Below are positions 57,390-64,000 of a DNA stretch of 64,000 bases, piece after piece. The DNA lies in NCBI GenBank assembly GCA_046330435.1, contig JAXLST010000014.1:1-64000 (forward strand), read 5' to 3'. How positions within the stretch are numbered: the stretch's first letter is position 1; every line of letters starts with the position of its first letter. The DNA is from Ga0077560 sp046330435 (GTDB lineage Bacteria; Actinomycetota; Thermoleophilia; Miltoncostaeales; Miltoncostaeaceae). The position numbers were made by a program, and so were the translations under genes. The notes beneath the pieces were generated by a model, which was not told the origin of the DNA, did no database searches, and saw nothing but the letters and a program-made list of their open reading frames with translations.

Positions 57390-58012
57390 TCGTCCCGGCC
57401 GCCCCGGCCCCTGCCGGACCCGCCGCCGGAGTCATCCCCGCCGCGCCCGCGACCCCGGCCACGGCCCGAGGAGTCGTCGCCGCCGCCGTCGTCGGTGACG
57501 GTGGGCGGCGTGACCGGCGTCGACCGCGTGGTCGCCGGCGCCTGGGGACGGCGGGCGGAGCCCGCGACGAAGGCCGCCACGTTCGCGATCTCCGCGGGCG
57601 GGAGGGCCCCGCCGAAGGCCGGCATGCCACCACCCCCGGCGTTCACCTGCGCCCGGACCTCGGCGGCGGACGGCGACAGCTCGTCCAGGTTCGGCCCCAG
57701 GGTGCCTCGCGCCCGGGCCGCCCCGAGCGTGTGGCAGCCGGCGCACTCGGCGGCGAACACCGCGCGGCCCGTCCGCACCGGCGCGGCCGGCGAGTCCTGT
57801 CCCCGCCCGCGGCCGCGGGCGGCGGTGTCCGCGGTGCGCACCCGCCCGTCCTCGTCGAGCGGCACCAGCGGCGTCCCCGCCGCGACCGCGTTCTCGGACA
57901 GGCCGGACGACTCGTCGCCGGCGACCTGGTAGGCCACCACGCCCAGCGCGAACGCGGACAGCAGGCCGGCCACGGCGAGGATGAGCCACGAGAGGGGTGA
58001 GGAGGACCGCAT
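57386..58012 (-). CDS. Membrane-anchored c-type cytochrome
   Basis: 208 residues. One N-terminal membrane helix (LSWLILAVAGLLSAFALGVV) anchors a periplasmic class I cytochrome c domain with CAGCH haem attachment (FAAECAGCHTLGAARARGTL) and the distal Met in NAGGGGMPAFGGALPPAEIA. The C-terminal ~45 residues are a low-complexity Gly/Arg/Asp tail (SGRGRGRGRGGDDSGGGSGR). It is likely an electron carrier of the respiratory chain. It is just downstream of a two-component pair, in the same direction. Confidence 0.87.
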   Translation of the reverse strand: MRSSSPLSWLILAVAGLLSAFALGVVAYQVAGDESSGLSENAVAAGTPLVPLDEDGRVRTADTAARGRGRGQDSPAAPVRTGRAVFAAECAGCHTLGAARARGTLGPNLDELSPSAAEVRAQVNAGGGGMPAFGGALPPAEIANVAAFVAGSARRPQAPATTRSTPVTPPTVTDDGGGDDSSGRGRGRGRGGDDSGGGSGRGRGGRDD

Positions 58013-58022
58013 GCGACGCAGG

Positions 58023-59462
58023 TTAGGCGTCCGCGGGTAACGACTTGCCCAGGTCCGTCCCAGCCCCCGGTAATGCCGCCCCGTGCAGGGGCAGCGACAC
58101 CGTGGCGAGGGCGCCCCCCTCCGGGCCGTTCACGAGGGTCGCATCGCCGTCCCACCGCCGCGCGAGCGTGCGGACGATCGCCAGCCCCAGGCCGGTTCCG
58201 GCCTTCCCCTGCCCGGCGCTGCCGCGCGCGAAGCGCTCGAACACCCGGGACGCGTCCTCCGGGCTGAGCCCCGGTCCCTCGTCCTGCACCGTCAGCACGC
58301 CCGCGCCGCCGGAGGTGTCCCAGCCAACGCGGATCACCGAGTTGTCCGGCGCGTACACCAGGGCGTTCTCGATGAGGTTGTCGACGATGATCTCCAGCTC
58401 CTCCGCGGGGGCCGCCACCACCGGGTGCCCCCGGCCGTCCGCCACCACCGCGGTGCCGTGCGCGCCGGCGGCGGGCGCCCACCGCTCGGCCGCCTCCTCC
58501 GCGAGATCCGCGAGCGAGGTGGGGGCGCGCAGCGGGGGCCGCTCCTCCCCCTCCCGGGCCAGCGTCAGCAGCCCCGACAGCAGCCGCCCCAGCCGGTCGG
58601 CCTCCGCCTCGGCCTGCTCCAGGTCGCGCCGCAACGCCGGGTCCTCCGCGCGCAGCGACGCGGACTCCACCCGCAGCCGCAGGCCCGTGAGCGGCGTGCG
58701 CAGCTGGTGGGACGCGTTGGCGACGAACTCCCGCTGCGCCCCAAGCGACGCGTTGAGCCGCCCCGCCATGTCGTTGAACGCCCGCGCGACGTCCCGCTGT
58801 TCCGCCGAGCCCTCCTCCTCCACGCGCACCGACAGGTCCCCGGCGGCGGCCTGGCGCGCCGCCCCCGCGAGGCGGGTGAGGGGACGGGTGAGCGACCCGG
58901 CCAGCAGCCAGGCGACCACCAGCCCCAGTGTGAGCGCGCTCGCCGCGATGGCCCCCAGCGCCAGCTGGTCGCGGCGCACCTCGGACCGCACCGACGCGGT
59001 GCTCTGGGTCACCCGCACCGCCCCCACCCGGCGCCCGCCGTCCACCAGCGGCACCGCCGTCACCAGGATGTCGCCGCCCAGCGTGTCGCTGCTGCGGGTG
59101 TCCTGCACCGCCCGCCCCTCCCGCAGGGCGGTGAGGATCTCCGGGCGGTCCGCGTAGGAATCGCCCTCCAGCTCCCGCCCGCCGGAGTCCGCCAGGAGGA
59201 TGCCGCGGGCGTCGACCACGATCACGCGGCCGCCCACGTCCGCGGCGGCGGACCGCAGGTTCGCCCGCAGCGTCGCGCGGTCGGCGGGCGCCAGCAGCCC
59301 CGACGCGGTCGCCGCGATGAGGTGCGCCTCGCCGGAGGCGTCGGCCCGCACCTCGGCGTCCACCCGCCCCGAAACGCTGGCCAGCAGGGGGATCCCCAGC
59401 ACGACGGTGACCAGCACCACCACGTACGCGAACGCCAGCACCATCCGCCGGCGCAGGGTCAC
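58023..59462 (-). CDS. Sensor histidine kinase
   Basis: 479 residues from GTG 59462. Two membrane helices (MVLAFAYVVVLVTVVLGIPL; ALGAIAASALTLGLVVAWLL) flank an outer sensing domain of ~130 residues. Then come HAMP (GSLTRPLTRLAGAARQAAAG), the HisKA phospho-acceptor (FVANASHQLRTPLTGLRLRV) and HATPase_c with N-box NLIENALVYA, G1 VQDEGPGLSPED and G2 GTGLGLAIVRTLA. It is coupled to the response regulator by GTGA overlap. Confidence 0.93.
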   Translation of the reverse strand: MTLRRRMVLAFAYVVVLVTVVLGIPLLASVSGRVDAEVRADASGEAHLIAATASGLLAPADRATLRANLRSAAADVGGRVIVVDARGILLADSGGRELEGDSYADRPEILTALREGRAVQDTRSSDTLGGDILVTAVPLVDGGRRVGAVRVTQSTASVRSEVRRDQLALGAIAASALTLGLVVAWLLAGSLTRPLTRLAGAARQAAAGDLSVRVEEEGSAEQRDVARAFNDMAGRLNASLGAQREFVANASHQLRTPLTGLRLRVESASLRAEDPALRRDLEQAEAEADRLGRLLSGLLTLAREGEERPPLRAPTSLADLAEEAAERWAPAAGAHGTAVVADGRGHPVVAAPAEELEIIVDNLIENALVYAPDNSVIRVGWDTSGGAGVLTVQDEGPGLSPEDASRVFERFARGSAGQGKAGTGLGLAIVRTLARRWDGDATLVNGPEGGALATVSLPLHGAALPGAGTDLGKSLPADA

Positions 59463-60211
59463 GGCGTCCCGGCCCCCGCGGAGAACTCGTCCGGCCCGGC
59501 GAAGCGGAAACCCACCCCGCGCGCCGTGTGGATGTACGCCGGAGCCGCCGGGTCGTCGCCCAGTTTCTTGCGCAGGCCGCTGATGTGGACGTCCAGGGTC
59601 TTCGTCGACCCGAACCAGTTGGTGTCCCACACCTCCTCGATGGCCTGCTCGCGGGTCACCACGGCGCCCGCGTGCCGCATGAGCAGCGCCAGGAGCTCGT
59701 ACTCCTTGCGGGACAGCTCCACCGGCTCGCCGTCCAGCGTGACCTGCCGCCGGGCGGTGTCCAGGCGCACGCCGCCCACCTCCACCGCGCCTCCGCCCGC
59801 CGGCTGGTCGGCCTGCCGGGCCGTCGCCTCGAACCGCCGCAGGACCGCGCGCACGCGGGCCACCAGCTCACGGGCGGAGAACGGCTTGACCACGTAGTCG
59901 TCGGCCCCGATCTCCAGGCCGATGATGCGGTCCATCTCGTCGCCGCGGGCGGTCACCATGATCACCGGCACGTCGCCGGCGCGGCGCACCTCGCGGCAGA
60001 AGTCGAACCCGGAGCCGTCCGGCAGGTTCACGTCCAGCAGGACGATGTCCGGCGCCTCGGCATCGAACGCCCCGCGGGCATCCTCCAGCGTGCCGGCCAC
60101 GACCGGGGCGAACCCCTCGCGCTCCAGCGCCGCCACCACCGGCTCCACGATGCCCGTCTCGTCCTCGACGAGCAGGACCCGTCTGCGCCCCGTCCCCATC
60201 GCCGGGATCAT
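59459..60211 (-). CDS. OmpR/PhoB-family response regulator
   Basis: 250 residues from ATG 60211 (ATG 60199 is an alternative). The receiver has acidic pocket LLVEDET, phospho-acceptor Asp in PDIVLLDVNLPDGSGF, Thr in VIMVTARGDEMD and Lys in DYVVKPFSARELVARV. A winged-helix trans_reg_C domain follows (RKEYELLALLMRHAGAVVTR; TKTLDVHISGLRKKLGDDPA). It forms a pair with the histidine kinase downstream. Confidence 0.94.
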   Translation of the reverse strand: MIPAMGTGRRRVLLVEDETGIVEPVVAALEREGFAPVVAGTLEDARGAFDAEAPDIVLLDVNLPDGSGFDFCREVRRAGDVPVIMVTARGDEMDRIIGLEIGADDYVVKPFSARELVARVRAVLRRFEATARQADQPAGGGAVEVGGVRLDTARRQVTLDGEPVELSRKEYELLALLMRHAGAVVTREQAIEEVWDTNWFGSTKTLDVHISGLRKKLGDDPAAPAYIHTARGVGFRFAGPDEFSAGAGTP

Positions 60212-60221
60212 GCCGGAATCC

Positions 60222-61001
60222 TCAGCCGGCGCCACGCAGCACCGAGGCGAGCTCGTCCAGGCCCGGCCGCGCATGCGGGGACGGCGCCCGGCACGCCCCC
60301 AGCACCTCGCGGACGTCCGCGGGCGGCCGGCGCCGCCGCGGCCAGGCGACGGCGGTCCCGGCGGGCGGCGGAGGCTCCGTGGTGGACGCCTCCAGGAGCA
60401 CCCCGGCCAGGCCGAACACGTCCGTCGCGGCCGTCACCTCCGCGCCGGACTCCTGCTCCGGCGCCATGTAGCCGTCGGTCCCCACGCCGGCGCGCCCCGG
60501 GCCGGGCGCGCGGGCGATGGACAGGTCGATGAGCCGGGCGGCGCCCGCCGTGCAGACGATGTTCGACGGCTTGAGGTCCAGGTGCAGCACGCCGCGCCGG
60601 TGCAGGTACGACAGGCCGGAGGCCAGCTGGGAGCCGAGCTCCCGCATGTCGTCCGGGTGCAGGCCGTCCTCGTCCTCGATGAGCCCGTCCAGGGTCATGC
60701 CGTCCAGGGTCTCCAGCACCAGCATGGGGCGCCCGGCCTCCACCAGGTCGAAGGCGCGCACCAGGTGCGGGTGGGCGAACGCCATGAGCCGCGCCGCCTC
60801 GATGCGCAGGGCGTCCGCGGCGGCGACGTCGTCCCCGCGGTCGGGGCGGAGGGTCTTCACCACGCACCGGCAGTCCATGTCCATGTGCCAGGCGTCGTGG
60901 ACGTCGAGCGCCTCCCCGCGGCGCAGCAGGCCGAGGTCCCGCAGCCCGGGGGCGAGCTCCGGCGCGGCCACGGCCGTCACCGCCGGATGCGCCCCGGTCA
61001 C
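60222..61001 (-). CDS. Protein-kinase-like (Hanks-type) protein
   Basis: 259 residues. Kinase landmarks are CRCVVKTLRPDRGD (lysine of subdomain II), GVLHLDLKPSNIVC (catalytic loop, HxD present as HLD with Lys and Asn), LIDLSIARAPGPGRAGVGTD (DFG replaced by DLS) and GYMAPEQESGAEVTAATDVF. The N-terminal glycine-rich loop is not recognisable and there is no membrane helix or sensor. It may be active with weak nucleotide binding or a pseudokinase. GTG 61001 overlaps the ABC exporter's stop, so kinase and exporter are co-translated. Confidence 0.82.
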   Translation of the reverse strand: MTGAHPAVTAVAAPELAPGLRDLGLLRRGEALDVHDAWHMDMDCRCVVKTLRPDRGDDVAAADALRIEAARLMAFAHPHLVRAFDLVEAGRPMLVLETLDGMTLDGLIEDEDGLHPDDMRELGSQLASGLSYLHRRGVLHLDLKPSNIVCTAGAARLIDLSIARAPGPGRAGVGTDGYMAPEQESGAEVTAATDVFGLAGVLLEASTTEPPPPAGTAVAWPRRRRPPADVREVLGACRAPSPHARPGLDELASVLRGAG

Positions 61002-62809
61002 GCGGCCTCCGTCCCGCGCGCGGACCACAGGGCGGCGTAGCGCCCGCCCCGGGCGAGCAGCGCGGCGTGCGTGCCCTGCTCGACGATGCGCCCGGCGTCC
61101 ATCACCACGATGCGGTCGGCGGTGCGCACCCACTCCAGGTCGTGCGACGCGACGATCGCCGCCCGGCCGGCGGCCAGGCGCCGCAGCGGCGCGCGCAGCC
61201 GCGCCGCGCTGGCGGCGTCCAGGCCGGTGGTGGGCTCGTCGAGCACCAGCACCGGGGCGCCGGCCAGCAGGGCCCGGGCGATCGAGATGCGCTGCCGCTG
61301 GCCGCCCGAGAGCCGCGCGCCGCGCTGGCCCAGCGCCGTGTCGTACCCGTCCGGCAGGGACGCGATGAAGCCGTGGGCGTCGGCCGCGCGCGCCGCCGCC
61401 TCGATGCGCTCGCGGGAGGCGTGCGGATGGGCGAGCGCGATGTTCTGGGCGACGGTGCCGTCCAGCAGCACCGTCTCCTGGGCGACCAGGGCCACGTTGC
61501 TGCGCAGGTCGTGCAGGCGCAGGTCCCGCACGTCGGCGCCGTCCAGGCGCACGGCCCCGGCGTCGGCGTCCATGTACCGCAGCAGCAGCCGCATGAGGGT
61601 CGACTTGCCCGAGCCGGAGGCGCCCACCAGGGCGACCGTCTCGCCGGGGTCGACGCGCAGCGACACGCCGTCGAGGGCGGGCCGCGCCGCGCCCGGGTAC
61701 CGCAGGGTCACGTCGCGCAGCTCCACCACCCCGCGGGCGCGGCCCATGGGCCGGGCGTCCGGGCGGTCGGCGACCGCCGGCGGGGTGTCGAGCACCTCCA
61801 GCACGCGCTCCGCCCCCGCCGCCGCCGAGTGCAGGCCGGTGAGCAGCGACCCGAGCCCGCGCACCGGCTCGAACAGCTGGGTGAGGTAGGTCATGAACAC
61901 CAGCAGGCCGCCCACGCTGAGCCGGCCCTGCTGCATCTCCCACACGCCCACCAGCACCACCGCCAGCGCGCCCGCGACCTCGATGAGGTCCACGGCGGGG
62001 CCGTAGAGCGCCTTCAGGCGGGTGCCGGCGAGCTGGGCCCGCAGGATCGCCTCGCCCTCGCGGTGGAAGCGGTCGGCCTCGCCGCCCTCGCGCCGGGCGG
62101 CCTGCACCAGCGCGACGGCCGACAGGCCCTCCTCGGCCAGGGCCGTCATGGACCCCGACCGGCGCCGGCGTTCCCGGGACGCCGTCTTGATGCGGGCCGA
62201 GAACGACTGGGCGACCCAGCCGAACAGCGGCACCGCGACCGCGGCCACCAGCGCCAGGCGCCAGTTCAGGTACGCCATGAGCCCGGCGAACAGCGCGATG
62301 CGAAGCAGGTTCGCGACGGCGTCGACTGGCCCGGAGAGCACGAAGCCCTCCACCGCGCCGACGTCGCCGGTGAGCCGCGCCACCAGGTCACCGGTGCGGC
62401 GGCCCTCGAAGAAGGCGGGCGACTGGCGCTGCAGGTGACGGAACAGGTCGGTGCGCAGATCGAGTGAGAACCGCCCGCCGAGCCAGTCGCTCAGCAGGTC
62501 GTCCACGTAGCCCACGACGCCGGAGGCCAGCGTGAGGCCCAGGTAGGCGGCGGCCAGCCACCACAGGGGCTCCAGCGTCCTCGGGATGACGACGTCGTCG
62601 ACCAGCAGCTTGAACAGCCAGATCTGGGCGGCCTCGACCACCGGGGCGAGCATCACCGCCAGCAGCGTGAGCGCCAGCAGCGGCCGGTACGGCCGGGCGT
62701 ACGGCCAGAAGCGCCGCGCGATGCCCCGCAGGGGCACGCGCGGCGCCTCGGCCACCACGCCGCCGCCGTCGGAGGAGAGGGATCCGACCAGGGCGCGGCG
62801 CAGCGACAC
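60998..62809 (-). CDS. ABC exporter, fused permease and ATPase
   Basis: A 603-residue type IV half-transporter. The N-terminal membrane domain (~30-320) has six helices with the ABC_membrane pattern RTDLFRHLQRQSPAFFEGRR. The C-terminal ATPase has Walker A VGASGSGKSTLM, Q-loop ALVAQETVLL, signature ARLSGGQRQRISIARALL, Walker B LVLDEPTTGLD and H-loop IVASHDLEW. Likely a homodimeric exporter of lipids, drugs or peptides. GTG 62809 is the start. It is coupled to the downstream kinase-like gene. Bases 62810-63099 upstream show no gene. Confidence 0.93.
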   Translation of the reverse strand: MSLRRALVGSLSSDGGGVVAEAPRVPLRGIARRFWPYARPYRPLLALTLLAVMLAPVVEAAQIWLFKLLVDDVVIPRTLEPLWWLAAAYLGLTLASGVVGYVDDLLSDWLGGRFSLDLRTDLFRHLQRQSPAFFEGRRTGDLVARLTGDVGAVEGFVLSGPVDAVANLLRIALFAGLMAYLNWRLALVAAVAVPLFGWVAQSFSARIKTASRERRRRSGSMTALAEEGLSAVALVQAARREGGEADRFHREGEAILRAQLAGTRLKALYGPAVDLIEVAGALAVVLVGVWEMQQGRLSVGGLLVFMTYLTQLFEPVRGLGSLLTGLHSAAAGAERVLEVLDTPPAVADRPDARPMGRARGVVELRDVTLRYPGAARPALDGVSLRVDPGETVALVGASGSGKSTLMRLLLRYMDADAGAVRLDGADVRDLRLHDLRSNVALVAQETVLLDGTVAQNIALAHPHASRERIEAAARAADAHGFIASLPDGYDTALGQRGARLSGGQRQRISIARALLAGAPVLVLDEPTTGLDAASAARLRAPLRRLAAGRAAIVASHDLEWVRTADRIVVMDAGRIVEQGTHAALLARGGRYAALWSARGTEAA

Positions 62810-63099
62810 CCGGGACCCCGCGACGGCGGGGTCCCGGGGGACCGTTGTGGACGTGGCGCTCAGCGCCCGGTCCGCGTGCGGCCCGACGTGTTCCCGCCAC
62901 CGCGGGTCCGCGTCGAGGTGGACGAGCCGCGGCGGCTCGAGGAGCTCGCCGGGGCGGGGGAGGAGATCACCCGGCCACCGCCGCGGCGGCGGCGACGGCG
63001 ACGGCGGTCATCGGATCCGTGGGACATGTCGTGCTCCTTGCTCGTGTGGGGGTGCGGGGCCGCACGGGGGTGGCGGCCCCTTCGGGGGTGATGCGGGGG

Positions 63100-63489
63100 C
63101 TACTGCGTCCAGGTGGCGGACGCGCGGCACACCTGGCCGGACGGGCTCGTCGCCCGGGCGCGGATCACGTCCGCGCCGGAGCCGTTGGCCACCACGCGGC
63201 GCGCGGTGAACGAGCCGCTGGGGGCGCGGGTCGTGCGGACGCCGCTGAACACCTGGGTGCCGTTCCGGGTGATCACGACCCGCCACGGCACGCCGTTGCG
63301 GTTCTGATCGACCTCGAACTCCACCTCGATGCGCCCGTTCTCGTCGGAGAGCTTGATCTTCGACGTGGTGCTCGCGCTGCAGGTGCCGGCCCGGCGGATG
63401 TCGTCCCCGCCCCGGGCCATCGCCACCGACGGCACGGCGACCGCCGCCGCGACACCCAGTGCAACCGCCATCCGCGTCGTGCGTCCCAT
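63100..63489 (-). CDS. Secreted small beta-sheet hypothetical protein
   Basis: 129 residues: signal peptide (MAVALGVAAAVAVPSVAMA), then a domain with strands (TSKIKLSDENGRIEVEFEVD; WRVVITRNGTQVFSGVRTTR; ADVIRARATSPSGQVCRASA). Two cysteines (GTCSAS near the start, QVCRAS near the end) probably form a disulfide. It resembles Ig-like or calycin-type small secreted domains, but no family is assigned. Confidence 0.75.
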   Translation of the reverse strand: MGRTTRMAVALGVAAAVAVPSVAMARGGDDIRRAGTCSASTTSKIKLSDENGRIEVEFEVDQNRNGVPWRVVITRNGTQVFSGVRTTRAPSGSFTARRVVANGSGADVIRARATSPSGQVCRASATWTQ

Positions 63490-63633
63490 TCCCCTGCCTC
63501 CTGTCCGGTGCCCGGTCCGTCCGGGCGACTGGGTGAAGGCTCCCAGGAGGCGGGTTACGGGCCGGTCAGCTGCGAGTAAGGGGAGTCCACGACTTTCCTA
63601 CCGGCCCGGGCCCACGACACAAATGGGGCGTTC

Positions 63634-63746
63634 GCAAACCATTTCCGGCGCGATCCGGGACGGCCCGTCACCCCACCGCCTCGCCCATGGGCATTGGGAT
63701 TCGTCCGGGGTCTTGACACGCGCGCTCCCCACGGGAAATGGTTCGC
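63634..63746. promoter_or_regulatory. Paired inverted repeats before the GntR gene
   Basis: GCAAACCATTTCC (63634-63646) and GGAAATGGTTCGC (63734-63746) are reverse complements at 12 of 13 positions, the second ending 2 bp before the ATG. A TTGACA box (63713-63718) lies between them. They could be operator half-sites for looped autoregulation by the GntR protein. Confidence 0.45.
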
Positions 63747-63747
63747 C

Positions 63748-64000
63748 ATGGCACCTATGGGCAAGGTGGTCCCGCTGCCGGGGCGGGATGGAGGGCTGCC
63801 GGACGCCGTCCTGCGGCCGGTCCGCGACGGGAACGCCTTCGAGTCGACCGTCGAGCACCTCGCCAACGCCATCCGGGTGGGGGTGTTCGCGCCGGGCGAA
63901 CGCCTCCCCCCCGAACGCGAGCTCGCCGAGCGCCTCGGCGTCGGCCGGGCGACGCTGCGTGAGGCCATCGGGGCGCTGCGCCAGGCCGGCCTGGTCACCA
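63748..64000 (+). CDS. GntR-family (FadR-type) regulator, N-terminal part
   Basis: The frame from ATG 63748 runs off the window after 84 residues. It has a GntR winged-helix: FESTVEHLANAIRVGVFAPG, ERLPPERELAERLGVGRATL, REAIGALRQAGLVT. The LPPERELAERLGVGRATLRE core is typical of the FadR/FCD subgroup. The effector domain lies outside the window. Confidence 0.88.
   Translation, partial: MAPMGKVVPLPGRDGGLPDAVLRPVRDGNAFESTVEHLANAIRVGVFAPGERLPPERELAERLGVGRATLREAIGALRQAGLVT

Noticed and set aside
1..64000. CRISPR array or rRNA operon
   Set aside because: No regularly spaced identical repeats with unique spacers and no rRNA-like conserved blocks were seen.

Overview
The window looks like a chromosome segment of a high-GC actinobacterium (Actinomycetota). 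Evidence: very GC-rich coding DNA, frequent GTG and TTG starts, many ATGA/GTGA/TGATG stop-start overlaps, an F420-type luciferase-fold oxidoreductase, and integrative elements built like actinomycete integrative and conjugative elements (AICEs). A class such as Thermoleophilia is plausible but cannot be settled from sequence alone. No rRNA or CRISPR array is visible. One tRNA is present.

Layout. 1-0.6 kb: an intergenic repeat family forming a very large imperfect inverted repeat. 0.9-16.5 kb: ordinary backbone genes (a nuclease-like/L,D-transpeptidase fusion, homoserine dehydrogenase, DUF445, PfkB kinase-SurE pair, LLM oxidoreductase, SulP transporter, periplasmic-binding-like protein, TSUP permease, nitrilase). 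16.5-28.2 kb: a TetR regulator diverging from one long co-directional cluster: nucleoside-type ABC importer (ATPase, two permeases, BMP lipoprotein), a triple-RidA protein, two isochorismatase-like amidohydrolases, MFS and EamA transporters, a small RHH-like protein and a DUF1989 protein. This reads as uptake and hydrolytic breakdown of a nitrogen-rich small molecule. 28-37 kb: argG, secreted proteins (beta-propeller, trypsin-like protease, GH18), VOC and lactonase-like enzymes.

37.0-56.7 kb is a tandem array of integrated elements in the 3' end of tRNA-Arg(CCT), which lies intact at the right edge (56617-56689, minus). Three exact 48-bp copies of the tRNA 3' half (38119, 46462, 56611) and one decayed copy (37034) bound three units. 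Element A (46.5-56.6 kb) has integrase, Xis-like protein, Prim-Pol plus DUF3631 helicase-like module, HUH Rep and FtsK/TraB-like translocase. Element B (38.1-46.5 kb) has its own integrase, two ECF sigma/membrane-protein pairs, a Schlafen-AlbA_2-type protein and a decayed nucleotidyltransferase antitoxin. Unit C (37.0-38.1 kb) is reduced to a toxin-antitoxin pair. Elements A and B share the same spacing of paired arm-type repeats (67 bp on one side of att, about 111 bp on the other) but with different repeat sequences.

56.8-64 kb returns to backbone: methyltransferase, c-type cytochrome, a histidine kinase/response regulator pair, a kinase-like protein coupled to an ABC exporter, a secreted protein, and the start of a GntR regulator cut by the window end.

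Caution: several genes (ABC ATPase at 17.3 kb, beta-propeller at 30.6 kb, nucleotidyltransferase at 38.6 kb, TraB-like at 53.4 kb) carry single-base indels, mostly in C/G runs, that interrupt otherwise well-conserved proteins. Sequencing or assembly error is as likely as true decay.
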